Of a stretch of 64,000 bases of DNA, positions 43,495 to 53,040 are shown piece by piece. Position numbers and translations under genes: made by a program. The notes below the pieces were generated by a model, which saw nothing but the letters and a program-made list of their open reading frames with translations, ran no database searches and was not told the DNA's origin. Source of the stretch: Filimonas zeae (lineage in GTDB: Bacteria; Bacteroidota; Bacteroidia; Chitinophagales; Chitinophagaceae); NCBI RefSeq assembly GCF_014641615.1, contig NZ_BMIB01000006.1, forward strand, positions 395,068 through 459,067. Reading direction: 5' to 3'. Position 1 is the first letter of the stretch, and each line of letters begins with the position of its first letter.

Positions 43495-45954
43495 ATGAGA
43501 AGGGGAAATTATTGCGTTGCTGTGTTATGTGCGTTACTGGCTGGCTTGCCGGCCACTGCGCAGCAGCAGGTGCGGCTTAATGAAGCATGGGAGTTTTTGA
43601 AAGGCGACCTGGGTGGCGTATGGGAAGCGGTAAGGCCGGTAGGCAAAGGCAATCCGGAGAGTGTGCCCTTGTGGGATAGTGTTACGCTGCCCCATTGTTT
43701 TAATGCAACAGATGCCGTAGACCCCGATGTAAATTATTATCAGGGCCCCGGTTGGTACCGCACACAACTGAACATACAAAACCCCTATAAAAACGGAAGA
43801 ACCTTATTACATTTTGAAGGCAGCGGCCAGAAAACAGAAGTGTATGTGTACACCACACTGGTAGCTACCCATATAGGCGGCTATGATGAGTGGCAGGCAG
43901 ATATTACCGAAGCGGTAGCTGCTTTTGAAGCCAACCCGGTTTACCGTAAACTGTTTAAAGGAAAAGTGCCGGTAAGCATACGTGCGGATAACAGCCGCGA
44001 TCTGCAACTGATTCCCTCCAACCTGTCAGACTTTAACGTGTACGGCGGTATTTACCGGTACCTGAATCTGGTATATGCACCAGCTGTTTCTGTAAGCCAT
44101 ACCCGTGTAAATACGCAGGTAGCTGCGGACGGCAAAACAGCGACCGTTGCTGCACAGGCTTTTCTGTACAATCCACAAAAGCAATCTGCCGTTGCGGTTA
44201 CGATGGTATTGAAAAACCCGCACGGTGCGGTGGTGCAGCAGTCTGCTGTAACGTTGTTACCTGGCGATTCTACACAAGCAGTAACCTTTACGGTAAAGAA
44301 GCCACAGTTGTGGAGTACCGATGAGCCGGTATTGTATACACTGGAAACCTCCGTAACAGCAGATGGACAAACAGCCACATTAACGGAAAAAACAGGCATC
44401 CGCTCTTTTGGCTTTGCTAAAAAAGGGCCTTTCTTTCTGAACGGAAAGCGACTGTTACTGAGAGGCACACACCGGCATGAGGACCATGCAGGCGTAGCTG
44501 CTGCTATGACGGAAAGCATGATGCGGGAGGAGATGATATTGATGAAGGAGATGGGTGTAAACTTTATCCGCCTCGGGCATTATCAGCAGTCGCGCATTAT
44601 CCTGAACCTCTGCGATAGCCTGGGTATACTGGTATGGGAAGAAATTCCATGGTGCCGTGGAGGGCTGGGTGGCGATGTGTATAAAGCACAGGCCCGTCGC
44701 ATGCTTACCAATATGATTACTCAGCACTTTAATCATCCTTCCGTTATTATCTGGGGCCTGGGTAACGAAAACGACTGGCCCGGCGATTTTCCGGAGTTTG
44801 ATAAAGAGCAGATCCGTGCTTTTATGAAAGAGTTGAATACGCTTTCGCATCAGCTGGATACCTCCCGCAGAACGGCCATACGCCGCTGCGATTTTTGTAA
44901 AGACATTGTGGATGTATATGCTCCTTCTATATGGGCAGGTTGGTACCGCGGAAACTATACCGAGTACAAACAGGTATCGGAAGAGGAGTTTAATAAAGTA
45001 GATCATTTTTTACATGCGGAATGGGGAGGGGATAGTCACGCAGGTCGCCACTCCGAAAACCCGGATAAAGCATTACAACTTATAAAAACCGGTGGCGGCG
45101 CCGATGAAAGGGCGGGAGATGCTTCCCTGTTCGGCGGCGCTGCGCGCATTTCAAAAGATGGCGACTGGAGCGAAAGCTATATCTGTAACCTGATGGACTG
45201 GCACCTGAAAGAACAGGAAGCCATGCCCTGGCTTACAGGCACCGCACAGTGGGTTTTTAAAGATTTTTCTACGCCGGTACGGCCGGATAATCCGGTGCCC
45301 TACATGAACCAGAAGGGGCTTGTGGAAAGAGATTTTACAAAAAAAGAAGCCTACTATGTTTTTCAGTCGTACTGGAGTATCACACCCATGGCACATATCT
45401 ATGGTCATAGCTGGCCAACACGCTGGGGTAATGCCGGAGAACTGAAAATGATAAAAGTATACGCTAACTGCGAAAAGGCAGAACTGTTTGTAAACGGTAA
45501 AAGCTATGGTCAGCGCCAGCGGAACAGTGCAGATTTTCCGGCCGCAGGGCTCAGGTGGAATGTGCCTTTGCAGGAAGGAGAGAATTGGGTACAGGTAGTT
45601 GCATACAGCGGTAAAACGAAAGTGGAAGACAGTCTGCGTTTTCAATATCAGACGGGTACGTGGGCTAAGCCAGACAATATGCATCTGCACAAGATTGCGG
45701 AAAGGGAAGGCGTTGCCACACTGGAAGTAACGCTGAAAGATGCCAGTGGCAAAATATGTCTGGATGCTGCCAATTGGGTTCGCTTTTCACTGGCAGGCGA
45801 AGGAAAGCTGATAGATAATCAGGGTACTTCTTCCGGCTCCGGTCTGGTACAGGTGTACAACGGACGTGCAGTAATAAAAGTGCAGACCAACGGTGGTAAA
45901 AGCACACTGGCCGTAACCAGCAAAGGGCTGCCCACCGCGTTTATTCAGTTTTAA
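43495..45954 (+). CDS. Glycoside hydrolase family 2 (second copy)
   Basis: 819 residues from ATG 43495 (MRRGNYCVAVL...), with signal peptide ending PATAQ; ATG 43483 overlaps the GH5 stop and is an alternative. Domains: jelly roll with LPHCFNATDA and YQGPGWYRT, immunoglobulin-like, and a barrel with acid/base Glu425 (LGNENDW) and nucleophile Glu509 (HAEWGGD), then C-terminal immunoglobulin-like domains (AELFVNGKSYG; ATLEVTLKDASGK). No malectin domain, unlike the first GH2, and sequence similarity between them is limited, so they probably cleave different linkages. Both catalytic Glu are present. Confidence 0.9.
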   Translation: MRRGNYCVAVLCALLAGLPATAQQQVRLNEAWEFLKGDLGGVWEAVRPVGKGNPESVPLWDSVTLPHCFNATDAVDPDVNYYQGPGWYRTQLNIQNPYKNGRTLLHFEGSGQKTEVYVYTTLVATHIGGYDEWQADITEAVAAFEANPVYRKLFKGKVPVSIRADNSRDLQLIPSNLSDFNVYGGIYRYLNLVYAPAVSVSHTRVNTQVAADGKTATVAAQAFLYNPQKQSAVAVTMVLKNPHGAVVQQSAVTLLPGDSTQAVTFTVKKPQLWSTDEPVLYTLETSVTADGQTATLTEKTGIRSFGFAKKGPFFLNGKRLLLRGTHRHEDHAGVAAAMTESMMREEMILMKEMGVNFIRLGHYQQSRIILNLCDSLGILVWEEIPWCRGGLGGDVYKAQARRMLTNMITQHFNHPSVIIWGLGNENDWPGDFPEFDKEQIRAFMKELNTLSHQLDTSRRTAIRRCDFCKDIVDVYAPSIWAGWYRGNYTEYKQVSEEEFNKVDHFLHAEWGGDSHAGRHSENPDKALQLIKTGGGADERAGDASLFGGAARISKDGDWSESYICNLMDWHLKEQEAMPWLTGTAQWVFKDFSTPVRPDNPVPYMNQKGLVERDFTKKEAYYVFQSYWSITPMAHIYGHSWPTRWGNAGELKMIKVYANCEKAELFVNGKSYGQRQRNSADFPAAGLRWNVPLQEGENWVQVVAYSGKTKVEDSLRFQYQTGTWAKPDNMHLHKIAEREGVATLEVTLKDASGKICLDAANWVRFSLAGEGKLIDNQGTSSGSGLVQVYNGRAVIKVQTNGGKSTLAVTSKGLPTAFIQF

Positions 45955-45965
45955 AATAACCTACT

Positions 45966-47123
45966 ATGAAAAAGTGGTTTTTGTTGATGCTGAGTATAGG
46001 TGCGGGGCTATTATCATGGAGCAATACTATTCACGAACAGGTAAGCAAACTACTGCAACGGCAGATAATACAGGAAGCGGAATGGGCTCTTCAGCAAAAG
46101 CCCATTACCGTTACTGCTTCAGTTTGCAGCAGAAGCGCTGGCGGCAAACACGATTTTTACTCTGAGGGCGATTACTGGTGGCCGGATAGTACACATCCTG
46201 ATGGTCCGTATATTCAGAAAGATGGCCTTACCAATCCTAATAATTTCACAGACCACCGGCATGCGATGATTCGGTTTAGCCGCATTATAGGCGCGCTTGC
46301 TTCTGCATGGCGTATTACCGGTGATGAAAAATATGTAATACAGGCGCAACTTCATCTGACAGCCTGGTTTGCAGATACGGCTACTTTCATGCACCCAAAC
46401 CTGTTGTACGCGCAGGCTATCCAAGGCAGGTTTACGGGACGAGGCATCGGTATTATAGATACCATTCATTTTATGGAAGTGGTACAGGGTATTCTGGCCA
46501 TGCAAAATGCAGCCGTGTTTGATAAACAACTGCTTTCTGCGGTGAAGGGCTGGTTTAGCAGGTATCTGCATTGGCTCACTACACATGCCTACGGCAAGGA
46601 TGAGATGAATGCCAGAAACAATCACGGTACCTGCTGGGTAATGCAGGTGGTTTGCTTTGCGCGGTTTACGGGCGATACCGCTTTGATTTCCTTCTGTAAA
46701 AACCGTTTCAAAAATGTACTGCTGCCGGGGCAACTGGCTATCGATGGTAGTTTTCCGCTGGAGCTGGCGCGAACCAAACCCTACGGCTATTCCCTGTTTA
46801 ATCTGGATGCCATGGCTACGGTTTGCCATTTGCTGTCAACCCCCGATGATAACTTATGGAAGTTCACCCTGCCGGACGGCCGGAACATGCAGCAGGCAGT
46901 GGCGTTTATGTACCCCTATGTAAAAGACAAAACTCAATGGCCCTATAAACAGGATGTGATGTACTGGAATGAATGGCCGGTAGCACAGCCCTTTTTATTA
47001 TTTGGCGCACAGGCTTTTCAAAATGAGCGCTGGTTTACGCTCTGGAGCAGTTTGCCGCATGAGCAGGTGAATGAAGAAGTGATCAGAAACCTGCCGGTAC
47101 GGCATCCTTTATTATGGTTATAA
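45966..47123 (+). CDS. Alginate lyase superfamily polysaccharide lyase (PL38- or PL5-like)
   Basis: 385 residues with a signal peptide ending near SWSN. The alpha/alpha-toroid of the alginate lyase family (PF05426 type) is indicated by GDYWWPDSTHPDGPY (68-82), DHRHAMIRFS, LHLTAWF, MHPNLLYAQAIQGRFTGRGIGIIDT and the catalytic cleft NARNNHGTCW with Asn218, Asn219 and His220. Lyases of this type cut uronic acid polymers by beta-elimination, leaving an unsaturated uronyl end that GH88 removes; GH88 follows directly. Substrate could be alginate, glucuronan or another uronate-containing glycan. Subfamily assignment is by eye. Confidence 0.88.
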   Translation: MKKWFLLMLSIGAGLLSWSNTIHEQVSKLLQRQIIQEAEWALQQKPITVTASVCSRSAGGKHDFYSEGDYWWPDSTHPDGPYIQKDGLTNPNNFTDHRHAMIRFSRIIGALASAWRITGDEKYVIQAQLHLTAWFADTATFMHPNLLYAQAIQGRFTGRGIGIIDTIHFMEVVQGILAMQNAAVFDKQLLSAVKGWFSRYLHWLTTHAYGKDEMNARNNHGTCWVMQVVCFARFTGDTALISFCKNRFKNVLLPGQLAIDGSFPLELARTKPYGYSLFNLDAMATVCHLLSTPDDNLWKFTLPDGRNMQQAVAFMYPYVKDKTQWPYKQDVMYWNEWPVAQPFLLFGAQAFQNERWFTLWSSLPHEQVNEEVIRNLPVRHPLLWL

Positions 47124-47136
47124 TCTCAATAACAAT

Positions 47137-48333
47137 ATGAACAGAAAGCATATATCCCCCTTATTCATATCCTTACTGCTGGCGGCAGTTCCGTCAGCAG
47201 TATCTGCACAGAAGGTATCTGTAAAAAAAGCGTTCCGCTTCGCGGAAAAACAAGCGGAAGTTATGCTTACAGAAATACCCAAAGCCCATGTGCCGGGTAA
47301 ACCTCAGTTAACAGAACCGCGCACATTGGAAAATGGTGAACTGAAACTGGTGACTTCGCGCGATTGGACCAGTGGTTTTTTCCCTGGCGAGTTGTGGTAT
47401 CTGTATCAGTATTCGGGCGATTCCAAATGGCTCAATGCTGCAAAAAAGTATACCGATCTGTTACAACAGGAGCAGTGGAATGGAGGTACGCACGATATGG
47501 GTTTTAAAATGTACTGTAGTTATGGCAAGGGCTACCGGCTTACAAAGGATACCGCTTACCGGTGTATTCTGATACAAAGTGCACGTACCTTAATCACCCG
47601 CTTCAATGCCAAAGCCGGTGTAATACGTTCCTGGGACCATGGTAAAGACAAATGGAGTTACCCGGTAATCATAGATAACATGATGAACCTGGAACTGCTG
47701 TTTGCCGCTACCCATTTTACAGGCGATTCTTCCTTTTACCGCATAGCGGTAACGCATGCCAATACTACACTCAAAAATCATTTCAGAACCGACTATAGCT
47801 CCTGGCATGTGGTAGATTATGATACTGCTACGGGCAGCGCTATTAAAAAAACAACCCACCAGGGTTTTGCAGATGAATCGGCATGGGCACGTGGACAGGC
47901 CTGGGGTTTATACGCATACACAATGTGTTTCCGCGAAACGGGTGATAGTGCTTACCTGCGTCAGGCACAGCATATTGCCGCGTTTGTACTACACCACCCC
48001 AGTCTTCCGGCAGATAAAATTCCCTACTGGGATTTTAATGCACCGGGTATTCCCAACGAGCCACGCGATGCCTCGGCTGCTGCAGTAATTGCTTCCGGTT
48101 TGCTGGAGTTGAGTACCTATTCTGCGCAACACGCAAAAGCATACCGTAAGGCTGCTACCGCTATTTTGCAATCGCTGGGTACCAAATACTGTGCAGCGCC
48201 GGGGGGCAGTAAAGGATTTATTCTGTTGCACAGCACCGGACACAAGCCTGGTAATAGCGAAATTGACGTTCCGCTGAACTACGCTGATTATTATTATCTG
48301 GAAGCCTTACTCCGGTATCAGAATCTTCCGTAG
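47137..48333 (+). CDS. Glycoside hydrolase family 88, unsaturated glucuronyl hydrolase
   Basis: 398 residues with a signal peptide ending VSAQ (25). The alpha6/alpha6 barrel shows WTSGFFPGELWYLY, THDMGF (Asp120) and IIDNMMNLELLF (Asp180); the 60-residue spacing matches the catalytic Asp88/Asp149 pair of the Bacillus enzyme. QGFADESAWARGQAWGLYAY and NYADYYYLEAL complete the family pattern. It removes delta-4,5-unsaturated uronic acid from oligosaccharides made by the upstream lyase. Begins 13 bp after the lyase gene and ends 41 bp before the regulator gene. Confidence 0.93.
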   Translation: MNRKHISPLFISLLLAAVPSAVSAQKVSVKKAFRFAEKQAEVMLTEIPKAHVPGKPQLTEPRTLENGELKLVTSRDWTSGFFPGELWYLYQYSGDSKWLNAAKKYTDLLQQEQWNGGTHDMGFKMYCSYGKGYRLTKDTAYRCILIQSARTLITRFNAKAGVIRSWDHGKDKWSYPVIIDNMMNLELLFAATHFTGDSSFYRIAVTHANTTLKNHFRTDYSSWHVVDYDTATGSAIKKTTHQGFADESAWARGQAWGLYAYTMCFRETGDSAYLRQAQHIAAFVLHHPSLPADKIPYWDFNAPGIPNEPRDASAAAVIASGLLELSTYSAQHAKAYRKAATAILQSLGTKYCAAPGGSKGFILLHSTGHKPGNSEIDVPLNYADYYYLEALLRYQNLP

Positions 48334-48374
48334 AATTGCTAATTTGAACCCGATTTAACGATTGCGAATTGCAC

Positions 48375-51266
48375 ATGAAACTGACTGCCTTTATTGCCGC
48401 CTTGCTGGTTTGTTTTCCCCTTTATGCACAACATACATTGGGTATTCCTGATATTGTGAATTTCTCTAAACAACAATATAAGTCCGGTACACAAAACTGG
48501 GATATCAGGCAGGATAGTAACGGCATTATGTATTTTGCCAATAACGACGGATTGCTTACCTACAACGGCTCTTTCTGGAGAACCTATAAACTGCCGGATC
48601 GTACGCATTTGCGATCCATAGGTATAGCGGCCGATGGTAAAATTTACATCGGCGGGCAGGATAATATCGGCTATTTTCTGCCGGATGCAAGCGGAAATCT
48701 GGCATATCATAGCCTGAATGAACTGATACCTGCCGCTGAGCGTAATGTAGGAGAGGTGTGGGATATTGTTATGTACCGCAATGATGTGTTTTTCCGTGCG
48801 CGCCGCAAAATACTGCGGCTGAGAAATCAGTCTATTACAGTATACAAGCTGGGCAAAGAATGGCGGGACATGGATATAGCCAATGGCCGTTTAGTAGCGC
48901 AGGATGCAGACATTGGTATTTGTGTGTATGAAGAAGATCAGTGGAAAACGCTGATACCACGGGAAGAGTTACCGGCAGATTTATATGTTACTTCTATGCT
49001 GCGGCTATCGGCAGATAGTACGTTGCTCACTACGCTAAAGCATGGTATTTATATTTTTACCGGCAACCAGCTTACACGGCTAAACAATCCGGCACTATCC
49101 ACTTTATCCGCTGCAAGGCCTTATGCTACCTGCAATATTAACAACACCTACCTGCTCATTGCCACCCGGCTGGATGGTTGTTTTGTAGCTACCCGTAAGG
49201 GCGATGTGATTCAGCATTTTTCAAAAGGCGAAGGCTTGCAGAACAACGATGTGCTTTGTACTTATCTTGATCGTGATCAGAATCTGTGGCTGGGATTGGA
49301 TAACGGTATTGATTTCATTGCCTATAACAATGCTATCAAACATATTTATCCTGATAACCGCAGCACGGTGGCGGGCTATTCTTCTGCTATCTATCACAAC
49401 ACCTTGTATCTGGCTACCTCTGGCGGTCTTTATCAGGCGCCGTTGGATACGGCAAAGGATATCAGTTTTGCCAACAGCAGTTTTCACCTGGTAAATAATA
49501 CCGGCGGCCAGGTATGGAATGTATCTGTGCTGAACAATCGTTTGCTGATGGGGCATCATGAAGGCGCTTTTCTGGTAGAGAACAATATGGCAAAGCTCAT
49601 TGCCTCTAATGGTGGTTACTGGTCTTTTCTGCCTATAGAAGATGAGCATGGTAACCAGCAAATTCTGGGAGGTGGTTATTACGGCATTAACCGGTTTGAT
49701 GTAAACAAGCTGGGCGATACGCCAACCGTGCAATACAATTATGAATCGTCCCGTTTTTTACAGGTAGATGAAGCCAATAAATACATCTGGGTGGCACATC
49801 CCTATAAAGGATTATACCGCATTGCTTACAGGCATCATTTTGCAGAAAGCATACTTCCTTTTCCTGCAGGGCAGGCTCCTCTCGGCTTAAACAACAATTT
49901 CCTGTTTAAAATAAAAGGCCGGATTGTTCTAACTTCCGAACACGGCGTTTTTGAGTACGACAACCGTAGCGAGAAGTTTGTTACCTCTACCTTTTTTAAT
50001 CAGCTGTTTCATAAAATGCCTATCAGTTATCTGCGGGAAGATAAGGCAGGTAATATCTGGTTTGTAAGTGGGTGGAATGCAGGTGTAATAGATTTATCAG
50101 GTAAAGACCCACAGCTTATTTACATACCGGAATTATACAATCAGCTGGTTACTGGCTTTGAAAACATTAACCCTATAGATGCGAATAACGTATTGGTAGG
50201 CTCGGAGCGTGGTTTTTACCATATCAATTATCAGGCATACAAAAGCAACGCCAACCGGCCGGCACCTGTTTTTATTTCACTGGTAAAAGCCATGGGTAAA
50301 AAAGATACCCTGTTGTTTGGCGGTTATACGGTTAATCAGCATACACCGCAGATAGCTTATAGCAGTAACTCTTTCCGGTTTGAATATTCCTCTACGCTTT
50401 ACGGCCACCAGAAAAGTATGGAATACAGCTACTGGCTGGAGGGGTTTGATGATACATGGTCCGGATGGTCTGCCAAATCAGAAAAAGAATACACCGGCCT
50501 TTCTGCAGGCACCTACACTTTTCATGTTAAAGCCCGAGCCAACCAAAACAGCAAATCAGTGGTCAGCAGTTATACTTTTACAGTGCTGCCACCCTGGTAC
50601 CGCTCGTGGTGGGCGTATACGGTGTATACCATGTTATTTCTTGCACTGGTTTTAGCAGTACACACCTATCAGCACAACCGTTACCTGCAGCAGCAACAGA
50701 AAAAGCTGGCAGCTCAACAACAAAAACATCAGGAAGAGCAACGACAATTACAGTACATACAGGAAATAGAAAACAGCAAAAAGGAGCGGGAGATTGTAGA
50801 GCTGAAAAATGCAAACCTGAATGCAGATATAGAACATAAAAACTCAGAACTGGCTTCCAAAGCTATGCACCTGGTGCAGAAGAGTGAAATGCTGTCTTCT
50901 ATTAAGGAAGAGTTGCTACGGCTACAGTCTGCCGAAGTGATCAGCAAAGATTCTAAAGACTTTAAAAAGCTGATCCGCACCATTGATAAAGAGTTGGATA
51001 TTCATGAAGACTGGGAACAGTTTGCTGTTCACTTCGATACGGTACATGATAACTTCCTGCGCATGGTAAAAGAGCGTTTTCCCGATCTTACACCCAACGA
51101 GTTAAAACTTTGTGCGTACCTGCGCCTGAACCTGTCTTCCAAAGAAATTGCCCAGCTGATGAACATCTCGCTGCGCGGTGTGGAAACCAGTCGCTACCGC
51201 CTGCGTAAAAAGCTGGACCTGAGCAACGAGGCCAGTTTGTACGATTTTCTGTTGACGGTGGGGTAA
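48375..51266 (+). CDS. Membrane-spanning one-component regulator: beta-propeller, Y_Y_Y and LuxR-type HTH
   Basis: 963 residues from ATG 48375 (TTG 48369 in frame). Order: signal peptide; periplasmic double propeller (about 30-650: NWDIRQDSNGIMYFANNDGLL, repeated blades); Y_Y_Y domain (about 650-735: YSYWLEGFDDTWSGWSAKSEKEYTGLSAGTYTFHVKA); one membrane helix (about 745-765); long coiled coil rich in Gln, Glu and Lys (770-860); C-terminal helix-turn-helix (about 905-950: LTPNELKLCAYLRL, SSKEIAQLMNIS, GVETSRYRLRKKL). No kinase or receiver is present, so it should act as a membrane-bound transcription factor for the locus. Ligand inferred to be an oligosaccharide from the locus. Probably co-transcribed. 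Confidence 0.9.
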   Translation: MKLTAFIAALLVCFPLYAQHTLGIPDIVNFSKQQYKSGTQNWDIRQDSNGIMYFANNDGLLTYNGSFWRTYKLPDRTHLRSIGIAADGKIYIGGQDNIGYFLPDASGNLAYHSLNELIPAAERNVGEVWDIVMYRNDVFFRARRKILRLRNQSITVYKLGKEWRDMDIANGRLVAQDADIGICVYEEDQWKTLIPREELPADLYVTSMLRLSADSTLLTTLKHGIYIFTGNQLTRLNNPALSTLSAARPYATCNINNTYLLIATRLDGCFVATRKGDVIQHFSKGEGLQNNDVLCTYLDRDQNLWLGLDNGIDFIAYNNAIKHIYPDNRSTVAGYSSAIYHNTLYLATSGGLYQAPLDTAKDISFANSSFHLVNNTGGQVWNVSVLNNRLLMGHHEGAFLVENNMAKLIASNGGYWSFLPIEDEHGNQQILGGGYYGINRFDVNKLGDTPTVQYNYESSRFLQVDEANKYIWVAHPYKGLYRIAYRHHFAESILPFPAGQAPLGLNNNFLFKIKGRIVLTSEHGVFEYDNRSEKFVTSTFFNQLFHKMPISYLREDKAGNIWFVSGWNAGVIDLSGKDPQLIYIPELYNQLVTGFENINPIDANNVLVGSERGFYHINYQAYKSNANRPAPVFISLVKAMGKKDTLLFGGYTVNQHTPQIAYSSNSFRFEYSSTLYGHQKSMEYSYWLEGFDDTWSGWSAKSEKEYTGLSAGTYTFHVKARANQNSKSVVSSYTFTVLPPWYRSWWAYTVYTMLFLALVLAVHTYQHNRYLQQQQKKLAAQQQKHQEEQRQLQYIQEIENSKKEREIVELKNANLNADIEHKNSELASKAMHLVQKSEMLSSIKEELLRLQSAEVISKDSKDFKKLIRTIDKELDIHEDWEQFAVHFDTVHDNFLRMVKERFPDLTPNELKLCAYLRLNLSSKEIAQLMNISLRGVETSRYRLRKKLDLSNEASLYDFLLTVG

Positions 51267-51282
51267 ACAGGATGATGTGTAT

Positions 51283-51322
51283 GAGGAAGGCTGTAGCTGG
51301 CTAAACCGGTAGCCAGCACCTC
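51283..51322 (+). terminator. Hairpin after the PUL regulator
   Basis: 8-bp perfect stem GCTGGCTA (51296-51303) with TAGCCAGC (51310-51317), 6-nt loop, possibly extended by GAGG/CCTC. No T-run follows, so termination is uncertain. Confidence 0.4.
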
Positions 51323-51378
51323 GCATTAGCAGGATTTACTATATTTACTTAGAAACCTGTTAACCGTCAACATCTGTC

Positions 51379-52224
51379 ATGAAAGGAAAAATAGTGTGTT
51401 TTGCGTCTTTATTGGCTGGCCTGGCTATGGCATGTAATTCATCTAAACCTGCTGAACAGCAGACGGAAACCCACAGCGATACACCCGCCATTGCACAGGT
51501 ATCAGAAGCTCCGGAGTTTAGGGATAGTGTTCAATATGATTCACTTTCATTTCCTGATATATACGACAGCAGTTTTACAGGCAGAATTATTTACCCGGGC
51601 GTTTTCCACGGTGATGAAGTATGGGATGATACGGAGGGGGATAAGTGGTTGGGTTTATTTAAAGGCACGGGAAAATATTACGTAGCAGCTACTCCGGTTA
51701 CTGTAAAAAGAGTTTACGATGTTGTGCTGGATGATGACAGCACTAAAGAAATCACCGGCAGAGAAGTGTTTGCCGGAAATAAGGATAGTTGTTTATTACT
51801 GATGTCCCGCATGGGAGAGGTTCTACAGGAACATGATGTAAACGCCGCCAGGCTTCCTGTTAATATAATAAATCCCGGAGAGCGAACTACCATCAATTTT
51901 AACGGAACCACCTATGTGCTATCAGCTACAGGAGAAAAGAGAAAGGAAGAACATGAAGAACGTATCTGGAACTACAAATTATACCTCAGTACCACTAAAA
52001 ATGGAAAAACAATCACACAACTGTTAACCGCTTATCCACAGTTCGACGATTCTATGATTGAACTTATGTTTGCAGGCGACATAGATGGCGATGGCCTGCT
52101 GGATTTAATCATTGATAATTCACCACATTATAATTCAACAACCCCTACACTCTATTTATCCAAACCGGCAGCAGCAAATCAGTTGCTGAAGATAATGGCG
52201 ATACACTCGTCGGTTGGATGTTAA
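51379..52224 (+). CDS. Lipoprotein of unknown function with a calcium-loop-like motif
   Basis: 281 residues. Lipobox at Cys19 (GLAMACNSS), followed by a polar linker. No membrane segment elsewhere. The C-terminal part contains FAGDIDGDGLLDLIIDNSPHYN, which looks like the DxDxDG calcium loop of FG-GAP or dockerin-type repeats. No family assigned. It starts 112 bp after the PUL regulator with its own AT-rich upstream sequence (TATATTTA near-match box), and is followed 12 bp later by an exonuclease gene. Envelope location, exterior or periplasmic. Confidence 0.7.
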   Translation: MKGKIVCFASLLAGLAMACNSSKPAEQQTETHSDTPAIAQVSEAPEFRDSVQYDSLSFPDIYDSSFTGRIIYPGVFHGDEVWDDTEGDKWLGLFKGTGKYYVAATPVTVKRVYDVVLDDDSTKEITGREVFAGNKDSCLLLMSRMGEVLQEHDVNAARLPVNIINPGERTTINFNGTTYVLSATGEKRKEEHEERIWNYKLYLSTTKNGKTITQLLTAYPQFDDSMIELMFAGDIDGDGLLDLIIDNSPHYNSTTPTLYLSKPAAANQLLKIMAIHSSVGC

Positions 52225-52236
52225 AAAACAAAAACT

Positions 52237-52758
52237 ATGGCTTACATTATGGTAGACACCGAAACAGATGGCCCCATTCCCGGCGACTATTCTATGATTT
52301 CATTCGGTGCAGTACTGGTAAACGAAAAAATGGATCAGACCTTTTACGGAAGGCTGCGTCCTATCTCTGAAAAATTTATACCTGAAGCGCTGGCCGTATC
52401 CGGCCACAGCCGGGAGGAAACATTGACTTTTGATGATCCAGAAAAAGTGATGCGAGACTTTGCCGTATGGATTCAGGAAGTATGCAAAAAAGACCGTCCC
52501 GTTTTCATCAGCGATAACAATGGCTTCGACTGGATGTTTATCTGCTGGTACTTTCATCATTTCACCGGCACCAACCCTTTCGGCTTCAGTTCTCAAAACC
52601 TGGGAAGCCTATACAAAGGATTGGTAAAAGATACTTTCCAAACGTTCAAGCACCTGCGCAAAACAGCGCATACCCATCACCCGGTAGATGATGCAAAAGG
52701 CAATGCCGAGGCGTTACTGACTTTGAAAAAGGAGTACGGATTGAAGATAAAATTGTAG
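52237..52758 (+). CDS. DEDDh-type 3'-5' exonuclease (RNase T/DnaQ-like)
   Basis: 173 residues. The four acidic positions are visible: Asp7 and Glu9 (VDTET), Asp98 (GFDWMF), and His147/Asp152 (HHPVDDAKGNAEAL), with spacing typical of ribonuclease T and small DnaQ-like proteins. Cytoplasmic. The exact substrate (RNA end or DNA) cannot be told. Twelve bp downstream of the lipoprotein gene and 1 bp upstream of the next small gene, so it is likely in an operon. Complete catalytic set. Confidence 0.88.
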   Translation: MAYIMVDTETDGPIPGDYSMISFGAVLVNEKMDQTFYGRLRPISEKFIPEALAVSGHSREETLTFDDPEKVMRDFAVWIQEVCKKDRPVFISDNNGFDWMFICWYFHHFTGTNPFGFSSQNLGSLYKGLVKDTFQTFKHLRKTAHTHHPVDDAKGNAEALLTLKKEYGLKIKL

Positions 52759-52759
52759 T

Positions 52760-53023
52760 ATGAGCGAGCTTTTGGAAAAATTGAGTCAGCCACTGAAACA
52801 GATATTGCAATCTGAATTGCAGGCAGGGAATACAATCAGGGAAATTTCATCCGGCTGGCCAGAACCGCAAAGCATTTTTGTTTTACTTGAAAGTCCCTTC
52901 ACATCTGAGTATCAGATAACACATCCTATTGAGTTTCGGGAGATAAACGACCGGCACTATTGGAAAGCAGAATATTTGGACGCAGCGTACAAACATCTGC
53001 TGGTTTGTGGGTTTGAAAAGTAA
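52760..53023 (+). CDS. Small hypothetical protein, 87 residues
   Basis: Starts one base after the exonuclease stop. Soluble; N-terminal helix (LEKLSQPLKQILQSELQAGN) and a mixed second half (IFVLLESPFTSEY, HYWKAEYLDAAYKHLLVCGFEK). No signal peptide and no known family. The tight spacing argues that it is translated with the exonuclease; function unknown. Confidence 0.65.
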   Translation: MSELLEKLSQPLKQILQSELQAGNTIREISSGWPEPQSIFVLLESPFTSEYQITHPIEFREINDRHYWKAEYLDAAYKHLLVCGFEK

Positions 53024-53040
53024 TTAGAATATGAACAATT

